DNA of 64,000 nucleotides from UBA4417 sp031550085. GTDB taxonomy: Bacteria > Bacteroidota > Bacteroidia > Bacteroidales > UBA4417. Below the pieces are notes generated by a model. It searched no databases and was not told where the DNA came from. It was given only the letters and a program-made list of their open reading frames with translations. The position numbers and the translations under genes are program-made. Positions within the stretch are counted from its first letter, which is position 1; each line of letters begins with the position of its first letter. Below are positions 16,714-25,952 of the stretch, one piece after another. Location of the stretch: the NCBI GenBank assembly GCA_031550085.1, contig JAVBOY010000004.1, positions 1-64,000 on the forward strand. The letters run 5' to 3'.

Positions 16714-18024
16714 ATGAATAGCAATATTCCAAATACCGGACAAAAACGGGTAGTCATCGCAGGCGGCGGTTTTGCCGGCTTGAAACTGGCCCACAAACTT
16801 TCAAAAAGCAACTTCCAGGTTGTTCTTATTGACAAAAACAATTACCATCAATTTCAACCCCTTTATTATCAGGTAGCTACTGCAGGACTGGAACCCAGTT
16901 CCATTTCATTCCCCTTGCGGAAAGTTTTCCAGAACTCAAAAAATGTGTTCATCCGTTTGGCCGAAATCTTGTCGGTGGATCCCTTTGAAAAATTGATCCA
17001 TACCACCATCGGAAAAGTTTCTTACGACTATTTGGTGTTGGCCTTGGGGACCACGACCAATTTCTTTGGCAACCATCAATTGGAAGAGAATTCGATTCCC
17101 ATGAAATCGGTTGCAGAAGCTTTGGCTTTAAGAAACCAGATCCTGCAGAATTTCGAGGACGCCCTTACCTCCAATGACGACAAAGAGCTGGAGCAGTTGA
17201 TCACGCTTGTTGTAGTAGGCGGCGGGCCGACAGGAGTCGAGGTTTCGGGTACCTTGGCCGAAATGCGGAAATACATTCTGCCGAAAGACTATCCCGAAAT
17301 CGATTTTTCGAAAATGCAAATCCACTTATTGGAAGCAGGCGACCGCCTTCTGGCGGGAATGAGTGAAAAGTCTTCGAAAAAAGCGCACAAATACCTGAAG
17401 CGCTTGGGTGTTACGATTCATACGAATTGCCAGGTATTGGAATACGACGGCGAACGGGTTTTAATGAAAAACGATGATCCCATCCATTGTAAAATCTTGT
17501 TGTGGGCCGCCGGTGTTACCGGAAATCTTATTGAAGGATTGCCCAAAACGGTTTTCACCCGGGGCAACCGCTTGAAAGTAAACGCTTTTAATCAAGTAGA
17601 AGGCTTCGATGATATTTTTGCGCTGGGCGACATCGCATTCATGACCGAAAAAAAATATCCCAACGGGCACCCGCAAATGGCGCAACCGGCTATTCAACAG
17701 GCAAAGCTGTTGGCAAAAAATCTTCAACAGATCGAAAAGAAAAAGAGTTTAAAGCCTTTCCATTACACCAACAAAGGAACCATGGCTACCATCGGCCGGA
17801 ATTTGGCTGTGGTCGACCTGCCGTTTATTCATTTCTACGGCTTCTTTGCCTGGGTTACCTGGATGTTTGTCCACCTGATGGCCATTGTCGGCGTAAAAAA
17901 CCGGCTGATGATTTTTATCAATTGGTTCTGGAATTACGTCACCTACGACCAGTCGCTGCGGTTGATCATAAAACCGTTTCTCAGGAACAAGCTAAAGAAA
18001 GCAGAAGAGTTAAAGCATTCCTAA
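16714..18024 (+). CDS. Type II NADH dehydrogenase (NDH-2)
   Basis: A 436-residue FAD enzyme that passes electrons from NADH to quinone at the inner membrane without pumping protons. GGGFAG at residues 17-22 binds FAD, VVGGGPTGVE (about 167-176) binds NAD, and DDIFALGDIA (about 298-307) is the second FAD contact. The quinone-site region has AQPAIQQAK. The C-terminus carries hydrophobic and aromatic segments (FYGFFAWVTWMFVHLMAIVG) for membrane attachment, as in NDH-2 rather than in soluble disulfide reductases. Transcribed alone, with its own promoter and a strong terminator. Standard length. Confidence 0.9.
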   Translation: MNSNIPNTGQKRVVIAGGGFAGLKLAHKLSKSNFQVVLIDKNNYHQFQPLYYQVATAGLEPSSISFPLRKVFQNSKNVFIRLAEILSVDPFEKLIHTTIGKVSYDYLVLALGTTTNFFGNHQLEENSIPMKSVAEALALRNQILQNFEDALTSNDDKELEQLITLVVVGGGPTGVEVSGTLAEMRKYILPKDYPEIDFSKMQIHLLEAGDRLLAGMSEKSSKKAHKYLKRLGVTIHTNCQVLEYDGERVLMKNDDPIHCKILLWAAGVTGNLIEGLPKTVFTRGNRLKVNAFNQVEGFDDIFALGDIAFMTEKKYPNGHPQMAQPAIQQAKLLAKNLQQIEKKKSLKPFHYTNKGTMATIGRNLAVVDLPFIHFYGFFAWVTWMFVHLMAIVGVKNRLMIFINWFWNYVTYDQSLRLIIKPFLRNKLKKAEELKHS

Positions 18025-18060
18025 ACAAAAAAGAGTGGGAAAACCCACTCTTTTTTGTTT
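18024..18060. terminator. Bidirectional terminator
   Basis: AAAAAAGAGTGGG pairs with CCCACTCTTTTTT around an AAAA loop, with T runs on both strands. It serves the NADH dehydrogenase gene (plus) and the Asp-box propeller gene (minus). Confidence 0.85.
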
Positions 18061-18072
18061 TTATCCTGTTCA

Positions 18073-20670
18073 TTATTTCGCAACCACGACTTTTTGGGAA
18101 ACTTTCTCGTGTTTGGATTTATACACGACCGTGTAAACGCCGTTGGGGATGGATCCCAGATTGATCGGGATTTCCTCGGATGTGACAATCCGGCGTTCGG
18201 GTGTTTTGTATATGGTTTTTCCATTCAAATCGAGTACGGTAATGGTGTAATCGGTTGGTTTTTGGATTTTTATTTTGCAACTGAAATGTCCCGGATTGGG
18301 ATTGGGAAGAACCACAAACGTCGATTCTTTCAACGGCAACGGTTTCACCGCAACAATGCTGTTGATTTGCGATTCCCACAATCCCCGGCCGTACGAGCAA
18401 GCACGGATGGCATCATCCTTAAGGGTCGCTCCATAATAAAAATCGATTTCCCGGATATCAATATTTGTGGGCAATCCGTTGGAATATAACTCCCATCCGG
18501 TAGAATCCGTTCCTTGCCAAACACCTGCCGATGTGGCTAAAAATAATCGAGAATCTTCCCCCCGGTTGTAAAACGAAATATCGTTGATATAAATATCCGC
18601 CAGATTTTGGGTAATATCCGTCCAGGTAACTCCCTTATCGCTTGATTTAAAAACCTGGTTTCCCCCGACAACATAAACTATATTCGAATCAATCGGATGG
18701 GTTTCGATTCCATTGATCGTGCTGAGTGACACATTGGCGGATAAATTTTCCCAAACCGGACTGGCGATCATGGCATTCGGCGTACGGAACAAATTGCCGC
18801 CCCGGGATGCATACAACATCGAAGGGCTTGACATGGACGTCTTAAGCACATCCATTTTAGCGTACGTCCGGATATCCGGAGAGATGTTCGTCCATTGAGG
18901 AGAATAGGCTTTGACATTATTACACCTCCAAACGCTGTTGTAACCGATGAACATCACATTCGGATTGGTTGGATGCAACGTGTATGGAGTTACCCAGTTT
19001 CCTTCTTCGTCGATACCGCCGACATTCATACCGGCAACCATCCCATCATCCATGTTATAGTGAGTCCGGGTGATCCGGCCGTAATAAATGCTATAATAGG
19101 CATAACTTTCGTCACTATAATCAATGATGCACTCCATGCCATCTCCCCCGCCGGTTGCCAGCCAGGTACCGTCCTGGTAGGTATAGGTTCCATTATCCTG
19201 AAAACCGGTAATGACCTGTTCTTTCGATTGTTTGCTTTGGCTTAATTTGTACATCTGTCCGATTACCATGCCTTCCGTACGATCCGTCCAAGAAGCGCCT
19301 CCGTCGGTCGAAAAATGAAGCCCGCCATCGGTGCAAGCCCACAGCGTTCCATTGGGGGCATATGCCAAATAATGCCAGTCCGCATGTACCTCTGCCACGC
19401 CACAGTCACCATACCAATGTGCGATAATGTCCCAGTTTTTCCCGGCATCTGACGACATCCAGCAATCAACGCCACCCACGTACACCAAATTGGTATCCGC
19501 AGGATCCACCGCCAGAGCTAAATCGTACCAGCCTTGCCCGCCGCTGCCGTTTCCGTAGCATGTCCAGTCCAAGATGTTGGGAGAAGCAGATTTTCGCACA
19601 AAAGAATCACCCTGATTGTACGATTTGTACACACCGCCATAGCTTTGGTCGGATCTTGAGAATAAAATATACACACAAGACGGATCTTTAGGCGATACGG
19701 CCAATATGCTCCGGGATGTCGATGTCGGGAAATTAGATTGGACTATTCTCGTAAAATTTTCCCCTCCATCGATCGAACGGTAAAACTGGCTTTTCAAAGA
19801 TGCATAAACCACATCAGGATTGGCCGGGTTAAAGCAAATATCTTTGCATTGCACGCTGGATGAATTGGTCCAGGTAAGTCCTCCGTCGATGCTTTTAAAG
19901 ATCCCTTTGTCGCTGGTAGCAATAAGTGTCGTCGGAACAGAAGGATGCTGAAGCATATCGAATATTTGCGCCTCCCCGATTCCGGAACTGCTCTGAGCCC
20001 AGGTCAACCCGCCGTCGGTACTTTTGTAAACACCCATTCCCGGAGCATCGCCGGCATCCCGGTCTCCGGTTCCGATATAGATGTTGTTGGGATTGGAATA
20101 GTCAACGATAATGGCTGAAACACCCAACGACTCCAACCGGTCGGTATGCGTTTCCCATGAGAACCCCAAATCATCGGACACCCACAAACCGCCCGAAGGA
20201 GAACCTACATAAATTTTTTGCGGGTTGGTCGGATGGAAAGCGATGGTATTCAGGCGTCCCAATCCTTGGTAACCCGGATAGTCGGGAACCCGGTCGGGGC
20301 CTAAGCAGGTCCAATTGCCGCCTTGTTCTTTTGTCGATTTTGCAGAATTTGCAAAATAAGCTTTCATGGCATGCGCCGTCGCATTTTTATCGGGTTTTAC
20401 CCCGTCTTTCGAAACGCGCTGACGCATAATATATTCCCAACGTTTAAAGGATTTCCAACCCGTGCCTTTCGTCATTTCCCGGTCTTTCCAATACAAATCG
20501 AATGCCCGTTGCGTAGCAAAAAAATTGGCATCCGGATCTTGCATCATATCCACCCAATAAGGGGTGTTGGCCGTATCGTTTACTTGCTTGTCGTTGGCTA
20601 CCGGGCTTTGTGCAAAGCTCAGTGCGGCGAAACAAAGTAAAAACAGGCTTAGTAAAATAGTGCTTTTCAT
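18073..20670 (-). CDS. Secreted Asp-box (VPS10/sialidase-like) propeller protein with T9SS sorting domain
   Basis: An 865-residue secreted protein. Signal peptide at residues 1-20 (LSFAQ). The body is a beta-propeller with repeated Asp-box motifs: SDDLGFSWE, STDGGLTW, SIDGGLTW, SIDGGENF, SSDAGKNW, STDGGASW and SSDKGVTW. These are shared by VPS10/sortilin-type proteins and xyloglucanase-type glycoside hydrolases. The last ~75 residues form a T9SS type A sorting domain (VLPNPNPGHFSCKIKI..NGVYTVVY..KVVVAK). No catalytic pair could be assigned, so a glycan-binding or hydrolase role is only possible. It stands alone between a bidirectional terminator and the divergent acyltransferase gene. Confidence 0.88.
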   Translation of the reverse strand: MKSTILLSLFLLCFAALSFAQSPVANDKQVNDTANTPYWVDMMQDPDANFFATQRAFDLYWKDREMTKGTGWKSFKRWEYIMRQRVSKDGVKPDKNATAHAMKAYFANSAKSTKEQGGNWTCLGPDRVPDYPGYQGLGRLNTIAFHPTNPQKIYVGSPSGGLWVSDDLGFSWETHTDRLESLGVSAIIVDYSNPNNIYIGTGDRDAGDAPGMGVYKSTDGGLTWAQSSSGIGEAQIFDMLQHPSVPTTLIATSDKGIFKSIDGGLTWTNSSSVQCKDICFNPANPDVVYASLKSQFYRSIDGGENFTRIVQSNFPTSTSRSILAVSPKDPSCVYILFSRSDQSYGGVYKSYNQGDSFVRKSASPNILDWTCYGNGSGGQGWYDLALAVDPADTNLVYVGGVDCWMSSDAGKNWDIIAHWYGDCGVAEVHADWHYLAYAPNGTLWACTDGGLHFSTDGGASWTDRTEGMVIGQMYKLSQSKQSKEQVITGFQDNGTYTYQDGTWLATGGGDGMECIIDYSDESYAYYSIYYGRITRTHYNMDDGMVAGMNVGGIDEEGNWVTPYTLHPTNPNVMFIGYNSVWRCNNVKAYSPQWTNISPDIRTYAKMDVLKTSMSSPSMLYASRGGNLFRTPNAMIASPVWENLSANVSLSTINGIETHPIDSNIVYVVGGNQVFKSSDKGVTWTDITQNLADIYINDISFYNRGEDSRLFLATSAGVWQGTDSTGWELYSNGLPTNIDIREIDFYYGATLKDDAIRACSYGRGLWESQINSIVAVKPLPLKESTFVVLPNPNPGHFSCKIKIQKPTDYTITVLDLNGKTIYKTPERRIVTSEEIPINLGSIPNGVYTVVYKSKHEKVSQKVVVAK

Positions 20671-20806
20671 AATTAAAATAATTGAAGGGTTTTTTCTGCG
20701 ATAAAAGTAGACAAAATAATTTGTATAAAAAAACGTTAAAAAGACGATTTTGCGTCTGTTTCAATGTTTTTACAGTTCATTTCTTACGTAAATCATATTT
20801 GTACCT

Positions 20807-20814
20807 TATTTTTG
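20807..20814 (+). promoter_or_regulatory. -7 element upstream of the acyltransferase operon
   Basis: TATTTTTG fits TAnnTTTG and lies 45 nt before the ATG at 20860. No TTTG at the -33 position. Confidence 0.4.
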
Positions 20815-20859
20815 TTCTATCGTTTTCCATCGTTTTTATTTGACTTTTTATCCTGATTT

Positions 20860-21903
20860 ATGCAAAGTTCCCGACAAGAAATCAGCTATATCAACAGCAT
20901 GAAAGCCATCGGCATGTTTTTGGTGGCCTTTGCCCACCTGGAAGTTCCCGCACTTTCTTCGCTGTTTATCAATAGCTTCAGCATGCCTTTGTTTTTTGCC
21001 GTTTCCGGTTTTTTGATTTCAACGAAAACGTATTCCTTCAAAACATTTCTGGGTAAAAAGGCGAAAACGCTTTTGATTCCTTATGTTTTCTTTGCGTCGG
21101 TGACCTTTTGTTTCTGGTTCTTTTTGGAACGGAAGTTTGGAAATGTGCCTTCGGATGTTCCTGTAACAAACTATTTGACCGGCATTGCCTTAGCCATTCC
21201 GGACAAGGCTTATTTAGGGTTCAACATTCCCATCTGGTTTTTGCCTTCGCTTTTTTGTGCCGAAATATTGTTTTTCCTTATCCACAAGTATCTTGGCAAG
21301 TATTCGATTGCCATCTGTGTCGTTTTTTTCGGAATCGGCATGGCGCTCAAGGCCTGGCTTCCGTTCCGTCTACCTTACGGACTGGATGTGGCCTGTTTCG
21401 CCTTGATTTTTTTAGAAACGGGGTATTTCTTGCAAACCAAAAACAGCATTCAAAAATATATTTCCGGCCGCCCGTGGGCCGCCAATCTTTTTTACGGTTT
21501 GGCATTCGCCGCGGTCACCTTTATCGTGGCATCCCTGAACGACGAAAACGGGCATGTGAACATGTATTTGTGTTCGTTCAACAACTACTTGCTATTCCTT
21601 GTAACGGCCTTTGCCGGTGTGTTTAGCCTGTTTTTCCTGGGGAATTGCATTCCGAAAAACAAAATCAGCGATTTTTTCGGACGAAATACCCTGGTAATTT
21701 TAGGCTTTCACCTGATGATGTTCAGCCTGATCAAAGGCGTTTTGCATTTCCTGTTCAAAATGGATTTATCAATATTTTTCGACGCATTCTTTTTAAATTT
21801 GGCGTTAAATATCGCGGCCTTTATCTTGTTTATTCCGGTCATTATCGGACTCAACCGCTATGTACCGTTCCTGTTGGGACGCCCTTATAAAGCACGATCA
21901 TGA
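20860..21903 (+). CDS. Membrane acyltransferase (acyltransferase family 3)
   Basis: A 347-residue polytopic protein with about ten hydrophobic segments. The N-terminal YINSMKAIGMFLVAFAHLE (about 10-28) contains the invariant His of the acyltransferase-3 family, which O-acetylates or acylates exported glycans, LPS or peptidoglycan. A second region, FNIPIWFLPSLFCAEI (about 127-142), fits the family pattern. Its stop overlaps the start of the next gene (ATGA at 21900), so the two are translationally coupled. That partner is a lipid A-type phosphoethanolamine transferase, so both probably modify envelope glycans or LPS. The exact acceptor is unknown. Confidence 0.88.
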   Translation: MQSSRQEISYINSMKAIGMFLVAFAHLEVPALSSLFINSFSMPLFFAVSGFLISTKTYSFKTFLGKKAKTLLIPYVFFASVTFCFWFFLERKFGNVPSDVPVTNYLTGIALAIPDKAYLGFNIPIWFLPSLFCAEILFFLIHKYLGKYSIAICVVFFGIGMALKAWLPFRLPYGLDVACFALIFLETGYFLQTKNSIQKYISGRPWAANLFYGLAFAAVTFIVASLNDENGHVNMYLCSFNNYLLFLVTAFAGVFSLFFLGNCIPKNKISDFFGRNTLVILGFHLMMFSLIKGVLHFLFKMDLSIFFDAFFLNLALNIAAFILFIPVIIGLNRYVPFLLGRPYKARS

Positions 21904-23417
21904 AAATCAAGCATATCCGTTACCCGCTTTTTGTACTTATTTCGAGCTTGTTTATCGGCCTGCTCAGTTCCAGTGATTTTATCACGACGCCGACCAAGAC
22001 CGTGAAAGATATTTTCATTCTGGGAAGCCAATGGTTTATTATTTTCATCCATGTGGTCGCGTTGGTTTACCTGCTGTCAGTTAACAAGTTTGTGTATGCC
22101 GTGACATTTCCGCTGCTGAGTTTCTTTTGCGCCGTTCTGGCCTATTTCCGGTATACCATGAATGCGGTTTTTTCTTCTATGATCTTTGAAGCGGCCATCG
22201 ACAACGACACGCAGGTAACTACCCAGCTGATTACCTGGCAATTGGTTTGTTTCGTTTTGATTTGCGTGCTTGTTTCTGCCTTTTTTGTGTGGTACCGGTT
22301 CAAAAAGATCAAAGTTTCCAAAGGGCTTTTACAAGCGGTTATTGCCATAGCCGTCCTGGGAGGATTGTTGTGCATCCAAAGTTTTCGCCGCCCCGTTTCC
22401 GAACGGATTCCTTTCAACCTGTATTTTATTCCTAAACGCTATTTTGACGAGCGCACCATCATCAATACGCAACGGCCTCCGATTTCGGAAGGAGCCGAAT
22501 ACACCGCGCCCAATGACAGTTTAATTGTGGTTTTTGTACTGGGCGAATCGTTGCGTGCCGATCATCTGGCCTTCAACGGGTATCACCGGAATACAACGCC
22601 TTGCCTTTCGAAGGAAGACATTGTGTCGCTTCCGAATGTCTACTGTATTCAAACGTATACCAACAGCAGCCTTCCCTACATTCTGACGCGCGCCGACAGC
22701 CTGCATCCGGAACGGGGCTACGAAGAGCGTTCTTTCATCGACTTGTTCAACGCTTGCGGGTTTTACACGGCCTGGCTGGCTAATCAGGAATCGGCCAACA
22801 GCTATGTGTATTTTATGCACGAATGCGATACCCTGAAATACCTGAATGCCGACAAATCTCCTTATACTTTCGATAAATGGGTGGATGGCTCCATGTTTCC
22901 TGCTTATGAGGCTCTTTTAAGACAGCCTTCACCCCGGAAAATGATTGTTTTGCATACCATCGGGTCGCATTGGTACTACAATTCGCATTTCACTGAGGAT
23001 TTTCAGCGTTTCAACCCTATTACCAACAGCCGGATTATTTCCTCAAACACCACCGAAGAAATGATCAATTCGTACGACAATACGGTGCTTTATACCGATT
23101 CTTTCATTCACCGTTTGATTGAAAAAATCCGTTCCCAAAATGCGATCCTGATTTACCTGTCCGACCACGGGGAAAGTTTGGGCGAAAACGGGAATTGGCT
23201 TCATGCCCTCGACGATACGCCGGTTCATTACCCGGCGGCATTTGTATGGATGTCGGACACGTACAAAAGCAAGTATCCGGAAAAGTACGAAATACTGAAC
23301 CAGAACCGCTTCCATTATTACAATACCGATTTTCTTTTCCATTCCATCCTGGATGCAGCCCATATTGAAACGCCCGTTTTAGAGGAAGGGAAAAGCGTCT
23401 TTCAATTAAGGAAATAG
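21900..23417 (+). CDS. Phosphoethanolamine transferase (sulfatase-fold, EptA-like)
   Basis: A 505-residue inner-membrane enzyme. The first ~165 residues hold four or five membrane segments, followed by a periplasmic alkaline-phosphatase/sulfatase domain. LGESLRADH (about 213-221) supplies the metal-binding Glu, and YHRNTTP (about 227-233) carries the likely Thr nucleophile. LSDHGESLGE (about 419-428) gives the Asp/His metal ligands. Such enzymes move phosphoethanolamine from phosphatidylethanolamine onto lipid A, core sugars or other glycans, which can lower binding of cationic peptides. The start overlaps the acyltransferase stop by 4 bases. The acceptor is inferred, not shown. Confidence 0.88.
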   Translation: MKIKHIRYPLFVLISSLFIGLLSSSDFITTPTKTVKDIFILGSQWFIIFIHVVALVYLLSVNKFVYAVTFPLLSFFCAVLAYFRYTMNAVFSSMIFEAAIDNDTQVTTQLITWQLVCFVLICVLVSAFFVWYRFKKIKVSKGLLQAVIAIAVLGGLLCIQSFRRPVSERIPFNLYFIPKRYFDERTIINTQRPPISEGAEYTAPNDSLIVVFVLGESLRADHLAFNGYHRNTTPCLSKEDIVSLPNVYCIQTYTNSSLPYILTRADSLHPERGYEERSFIDLFNACGFYTAWLANQESANSYVYFMHECDTLKYLNADKSPYTFDKWVDGSMFPAYEALLRQPSPRKMIVLHTIGSHWYYNSHFTEDFQRFNPITNSRIISSNTTEEMINSYDNTVLYTDSFIHRLIEKIRSQNAILIYLSDHGESLGENGNWLHALDDTPVHYPAAFVWMSDTYKSKYPEKYEILNQNRFHYYNTDFLFHSILDAAHIETPVLEEGKSVFQLRK

Positions 23418-23477
23418 AACCGGTTAAGTGCGGACATGGATTTCCGTCCGCCATTCGATTTTTCCGATACCAGGCGT

Positions 23478-23990
23478 TTAGGAGCCTTGCCGGATCAGCT
23501 TTTGTTTGATTTGCTCCAAGAGTAAAAATACGGCAGGACAAGTACTGCAATTCCGTTGCATGATATCGAGAATCTGGTGCATGCGGCGGCGGTCGGTATG
23601 CGGATATTCACGGCAGGCTTTGGGCCGGGATTCATAAATGGTACACTGATTTTCCGGATCCAGAAACGGACACGGCATCGTGCGGAACACATAATCCCCC
23701 TCTTCATCCTGCCGGAAGTATTTTTCGAACAGAACAGACGGTTTCTGTTTCAGGTATTTTGCGATCCGGCCAACGTCCGTATCAGTCACCCTCGGCCCCA
23801 ATGTGCGGCAGCAATTTGCGCAACTCAAACAATCATAGGTTTCAAAAACTTTCTCATGAGCCTCGTGAAACCAATCGTCCAACAGATGATTGTCGATCTT
23901 TTTCAACTTCTTAAAAAGCAACTGAAGTTCGGCCCTGTTTGCTGTAGCCAACTTTGCTATATTTTCTGCGGTAACTTTATGCATATCCAT
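23478..23990 (-). CDS. YkgJ-family cysteine cluster protein
   Basis: A 170-residue cytoplasmic protein. The ATG at 23990 is chosen; the frame stays open to a GTG at 24005. It has a metal-binding cysteine pattern: C54, C57, C60 and C61 (CLSCANCC), then C107, C116 and C126 (CPFLDPENQC..RPKAC) and C148/C151. This is the YkgJ / UPF0153 family, thought to bind an Fe-S cluster or zinc and linked by context in some genomes to protein modification. Activity unknown. It converges with the phosphoethanolamine transferase gene, 60 bases away. Confidence 0.87.
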   Translation of the reverse strand: MDMHKVTAENIAKLATANRAELQLLFKKLKKIDNHLLDDWFHEAHEKVFETYDCLSCANCCRTLGPRVTDTDVGRIAKYLKQKPSVLFEKYFRQDEEGDYVFRTMPCPFLDPENQCTIYESRPKACREYPHTDRRRMHQILDIMQRNCSTCPAVFLLLEQIKQKLIRQGS

Positions 23991-24386
23991 TAGCCACTCT
24001 CCCACTCTCCCTAAGGGGGAGAGAATTCAAATTCATTTTTCGTTCGGCAGCAGGTTACACCTGCGCCGCAATATTCAAACTGTTTTCATACAACTTTTAC
24101 AGGCAAAGCCTGACTTTCATTGATAGCAACGGGGTGATGCTTCCACCCTTCCGAACAGGAACATCATTTTATGGGATCGGCAAATGTAAACTTTTATCAA
24201 GGAATATAAAACGTTATTGGTTTTTCAAAAAAATACAATAAAAAAGATAACACACAATCACTTACAAAATTTCCAAAAAATAAAAAGCAGCCAATTTTAT
24301 CGGAAGATCAACACCACTTTGCGGTATTTTTTCATTTTATCCTAATCGTTATGTGGTATTTTACTGTTTTTTTTAATCAATTGATT
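23991..24386. other. Intergenic region with a CTCTCCC palindrome
   Basis: No gene is visible. Near 23994-24022 an imperfect palindrome (CTCTCCCACTCTCCCTAAGG then GGGAGAG) lies directly upstream of the cysteine-cluster gene. It resembles the GGAGG-type palindromes at 33050-33126 and 50366-50400. The rest is AT-rich and featureless. Confidence 0.45.
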
Positions 24387-24417
24387 TTTGCTTTTCAGCA
24401 CCGAATTAGTAATTTTG
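24387..24417 (+). promoter_or_regulatory. Perfect Bacteroidota promoter of mtgA
   Basis: TTTG (24387-24390), a 19-nt spacer, then TAATTTTG (24410-24417). The start codon is 35 nt downstream. Confidence 0.8.
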
Positions 24418-24451
24418 CACTTTCTTTTTACCCAATTAACCTTACCCGTTC

Positions 24452-25180
24452 GTGAGTAAACCCCAAAACCGGACTTTTTTCAAAAAGTGTTTGCGGATCC
24501 TGATGGTATCCGTTATCGGTTTTTTTGTATCCACCATCGCGGTGACCGTTCTCTACCGTTGGGTAAACCCGTTTGCCACACCTTTGATGCTGATCCGGAT
24601 TGTCGACCAGGTAGCTGCTGGTAAAAAGCCCGGTATGGATTACCGTTGGCGGGATTTGGATCAAATATCATCCAATTTGCAGTTATGTGTAATCGCCTCG
24701 GAAGACAACCTGTTTGAATCGCATAATGGCATCGATATGAAAGCCATTGAGAAAGCCCAAAAAAGCAACGAAAAAGGAAAGAAATTACGCGGCGGAAGCA
24801 CCATTTCACAACAAACAGCCAAGAATGTTTTTTTAACGCCCTCGCGAACCTGGTTGAGGAAAGGGCTGGAATTGTATTTTACCGGCCTGATCGAACTGTT
24901 TTGGGGCAAAGAGCGGATCATGGAGGTGTATTTGAATGTCATCGAAATGGGGGATGGAATTTATGGGGCTGAAGCGGCTTCGCAAACCTACTACAAGAAA
25001 AAGGCAAGCCAACTGAGCCGCGCCGAAGCAGCAGGAATTGCCGCTATTTTGCCGTCGCCGCGCCGTTGGCATCCGACCAAGTCAAGCAATTACATCCAGG
25101 GACGAAAAAGCCGCATCATCCAGAACTCGAATAATATCAATTATCCTGATTGGTTAAAAGAGAAAAAGGTAAAAAACTAA
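24452..25180 (+). CDS. mtgA: Monofunctional peptidoglycan glycosyltransferase MtgA
   Basis: A 242-residue GT51 enzyme that polymerises lipid II into glycan strands at the outer face of the inner membrane. One N-terminal membrane anchor lies at about 14-34. The catalytic Glu is E84 in SEDNLFESHNG (83-93). GGSTISQQTAKN (114-125) and KERIMEVYLN (153-162) are the other GT51 motifs. There is no transpeptidase domain, and the length fits MtgA rather than a class A PBP. The start is a GTG; no ATG lies between it and the anchor. The last bases overlap the end of the convergent recO by 3-4 bases. Confidence 0.93.
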   Translation: MSKPQNRTFFKKCLRILMVSVIGFFVSTIAVTVLYRWVNPFATPLMLIRIVDQVAAGKKPGMDYRWRDLDQISSNLQLCVIASEDNLFESHNGIDMKAIEKAQKSNEKGKKLRGGSTISQQTAKNVFLTPSRTWLRKGLELYFTGLIELFWGKERIMEVYLNVIEMGDGIYGAEAASQTYYKKKASQLSRAEAAGIAAILPSPRRWHPTKSSNYIQGRKSRIIQNSNNINYPDWLKEKKVKN

Positions 25181-25899
25181 GTTTTCAGCAATTCTGCCAG
25201 CACTTTGTGCGATTTCATTTCACCCATAGACGGCAAATGCAATTTAAAATAGGCCAGCAACAGTTCGAGCAATTGTTGCCGCAAAGGGTATGATAAATTA
25301 TGCGACTGATCCGGTTTTCCTTCCAACAGTAGTGCAAAAAATTTCGATAACCCTTCGGATACATAATACGGATGATCGGGAAGCGATTCTACAAAACGGC
25401 CGTCCTGCATGTTGAAAATGGAATTGCGTTTCGAAAAATTATTATGCGGCATAAATCCGTATTCTTCCGCCAGGTTGATCATGAAGTACAAATGAAAATC
25501 GGCCACATTGATTTCTTCGGAATCCAGTTCGAAAACGGTATTCCATAAAAAATGAAAAAGTTTGGGATCGGGCGCTTCATTTTGGATGGTTTTGTACAAC
25601 AGCTCATCGATAAACAATGCCAGCGTCGTTTTGCGGATATCAACACCAATCCCCGTTAATTGTTGGTAACAGCTTATTTCTTTTGCGACATGCAGCACAG
25701 AGGTGTTTTTCGGATGGGTAACAACCTCAACCAGCGAAAGCGGACTAAACAGGTTTTGTTTTACCGCCGGATTTTTTTTCCGGACACCTTTTACCAAATA
25801 GGATTGCAATCCGAACAATTCGGTATATATCTTTACAATAAGGCTTGTTTCGGAGTATTTTAGCTGATGCAGTACAATACCGCGGGTGGTAGCAAGCAT
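25177..25899 (-). CDS. recO: DNA repair protein RecO
   Basis: A 240-residue protein of recombinational repair that helps load RecA onto SSB-coated DNA with RecR. The N-terminal OB fold is recognisable from GIVLHQLKYSETSLIVKIYTE (about 6-26), YLVKGVRK (about 34-41) and FSPLSLVEVV. The C-terminal part is helical (LFIDELLYKTI, YFMINLAEEYGFMP). There are no zinc-binding Cys residues, as in many Bacteroidota RecO proteins. It lies 53 bases downstream of porZ on the same strand and may end the rimO-porZ-recO unit. RecF, its pathway partner, is encoded about 10 kb away. Confidence 0.92.
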   Translation of the reverse strand: MLATTRGIVLHQLKYSETSLIVKIYTELFGLQSYLVKGVRKKNPAVKQNLFSPLSLVEVVTHPKNTSVLHVAKEISCYQQLTGIGVDIRKTTLALFIDELLYKTIQNEAPDPKLFHFLWNTVFELDSEEINVADFHLYFMINLAEEYGFMPHNNFSKRNSIFNMQDGRFVESLPDHPYYVSEGLSKFFALLLEGKPDQSHNLSYPLRQQLLELLLAYFKLHLPSMGEMKSHKVLAELLKT

Positions 25900-25952
25900 T
25901 GATTTACCTTACGATTAAAGGGTATTTTGAGAATTCAAAAGCACTCAATGTA

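Noticed and set aside
18073..20670. Calling the Asp-box protein a true sialidase
   Set aside because: Asp boxes alone are not diagnostic; the Arg triad and Tyr/Glu pair could not be placed.
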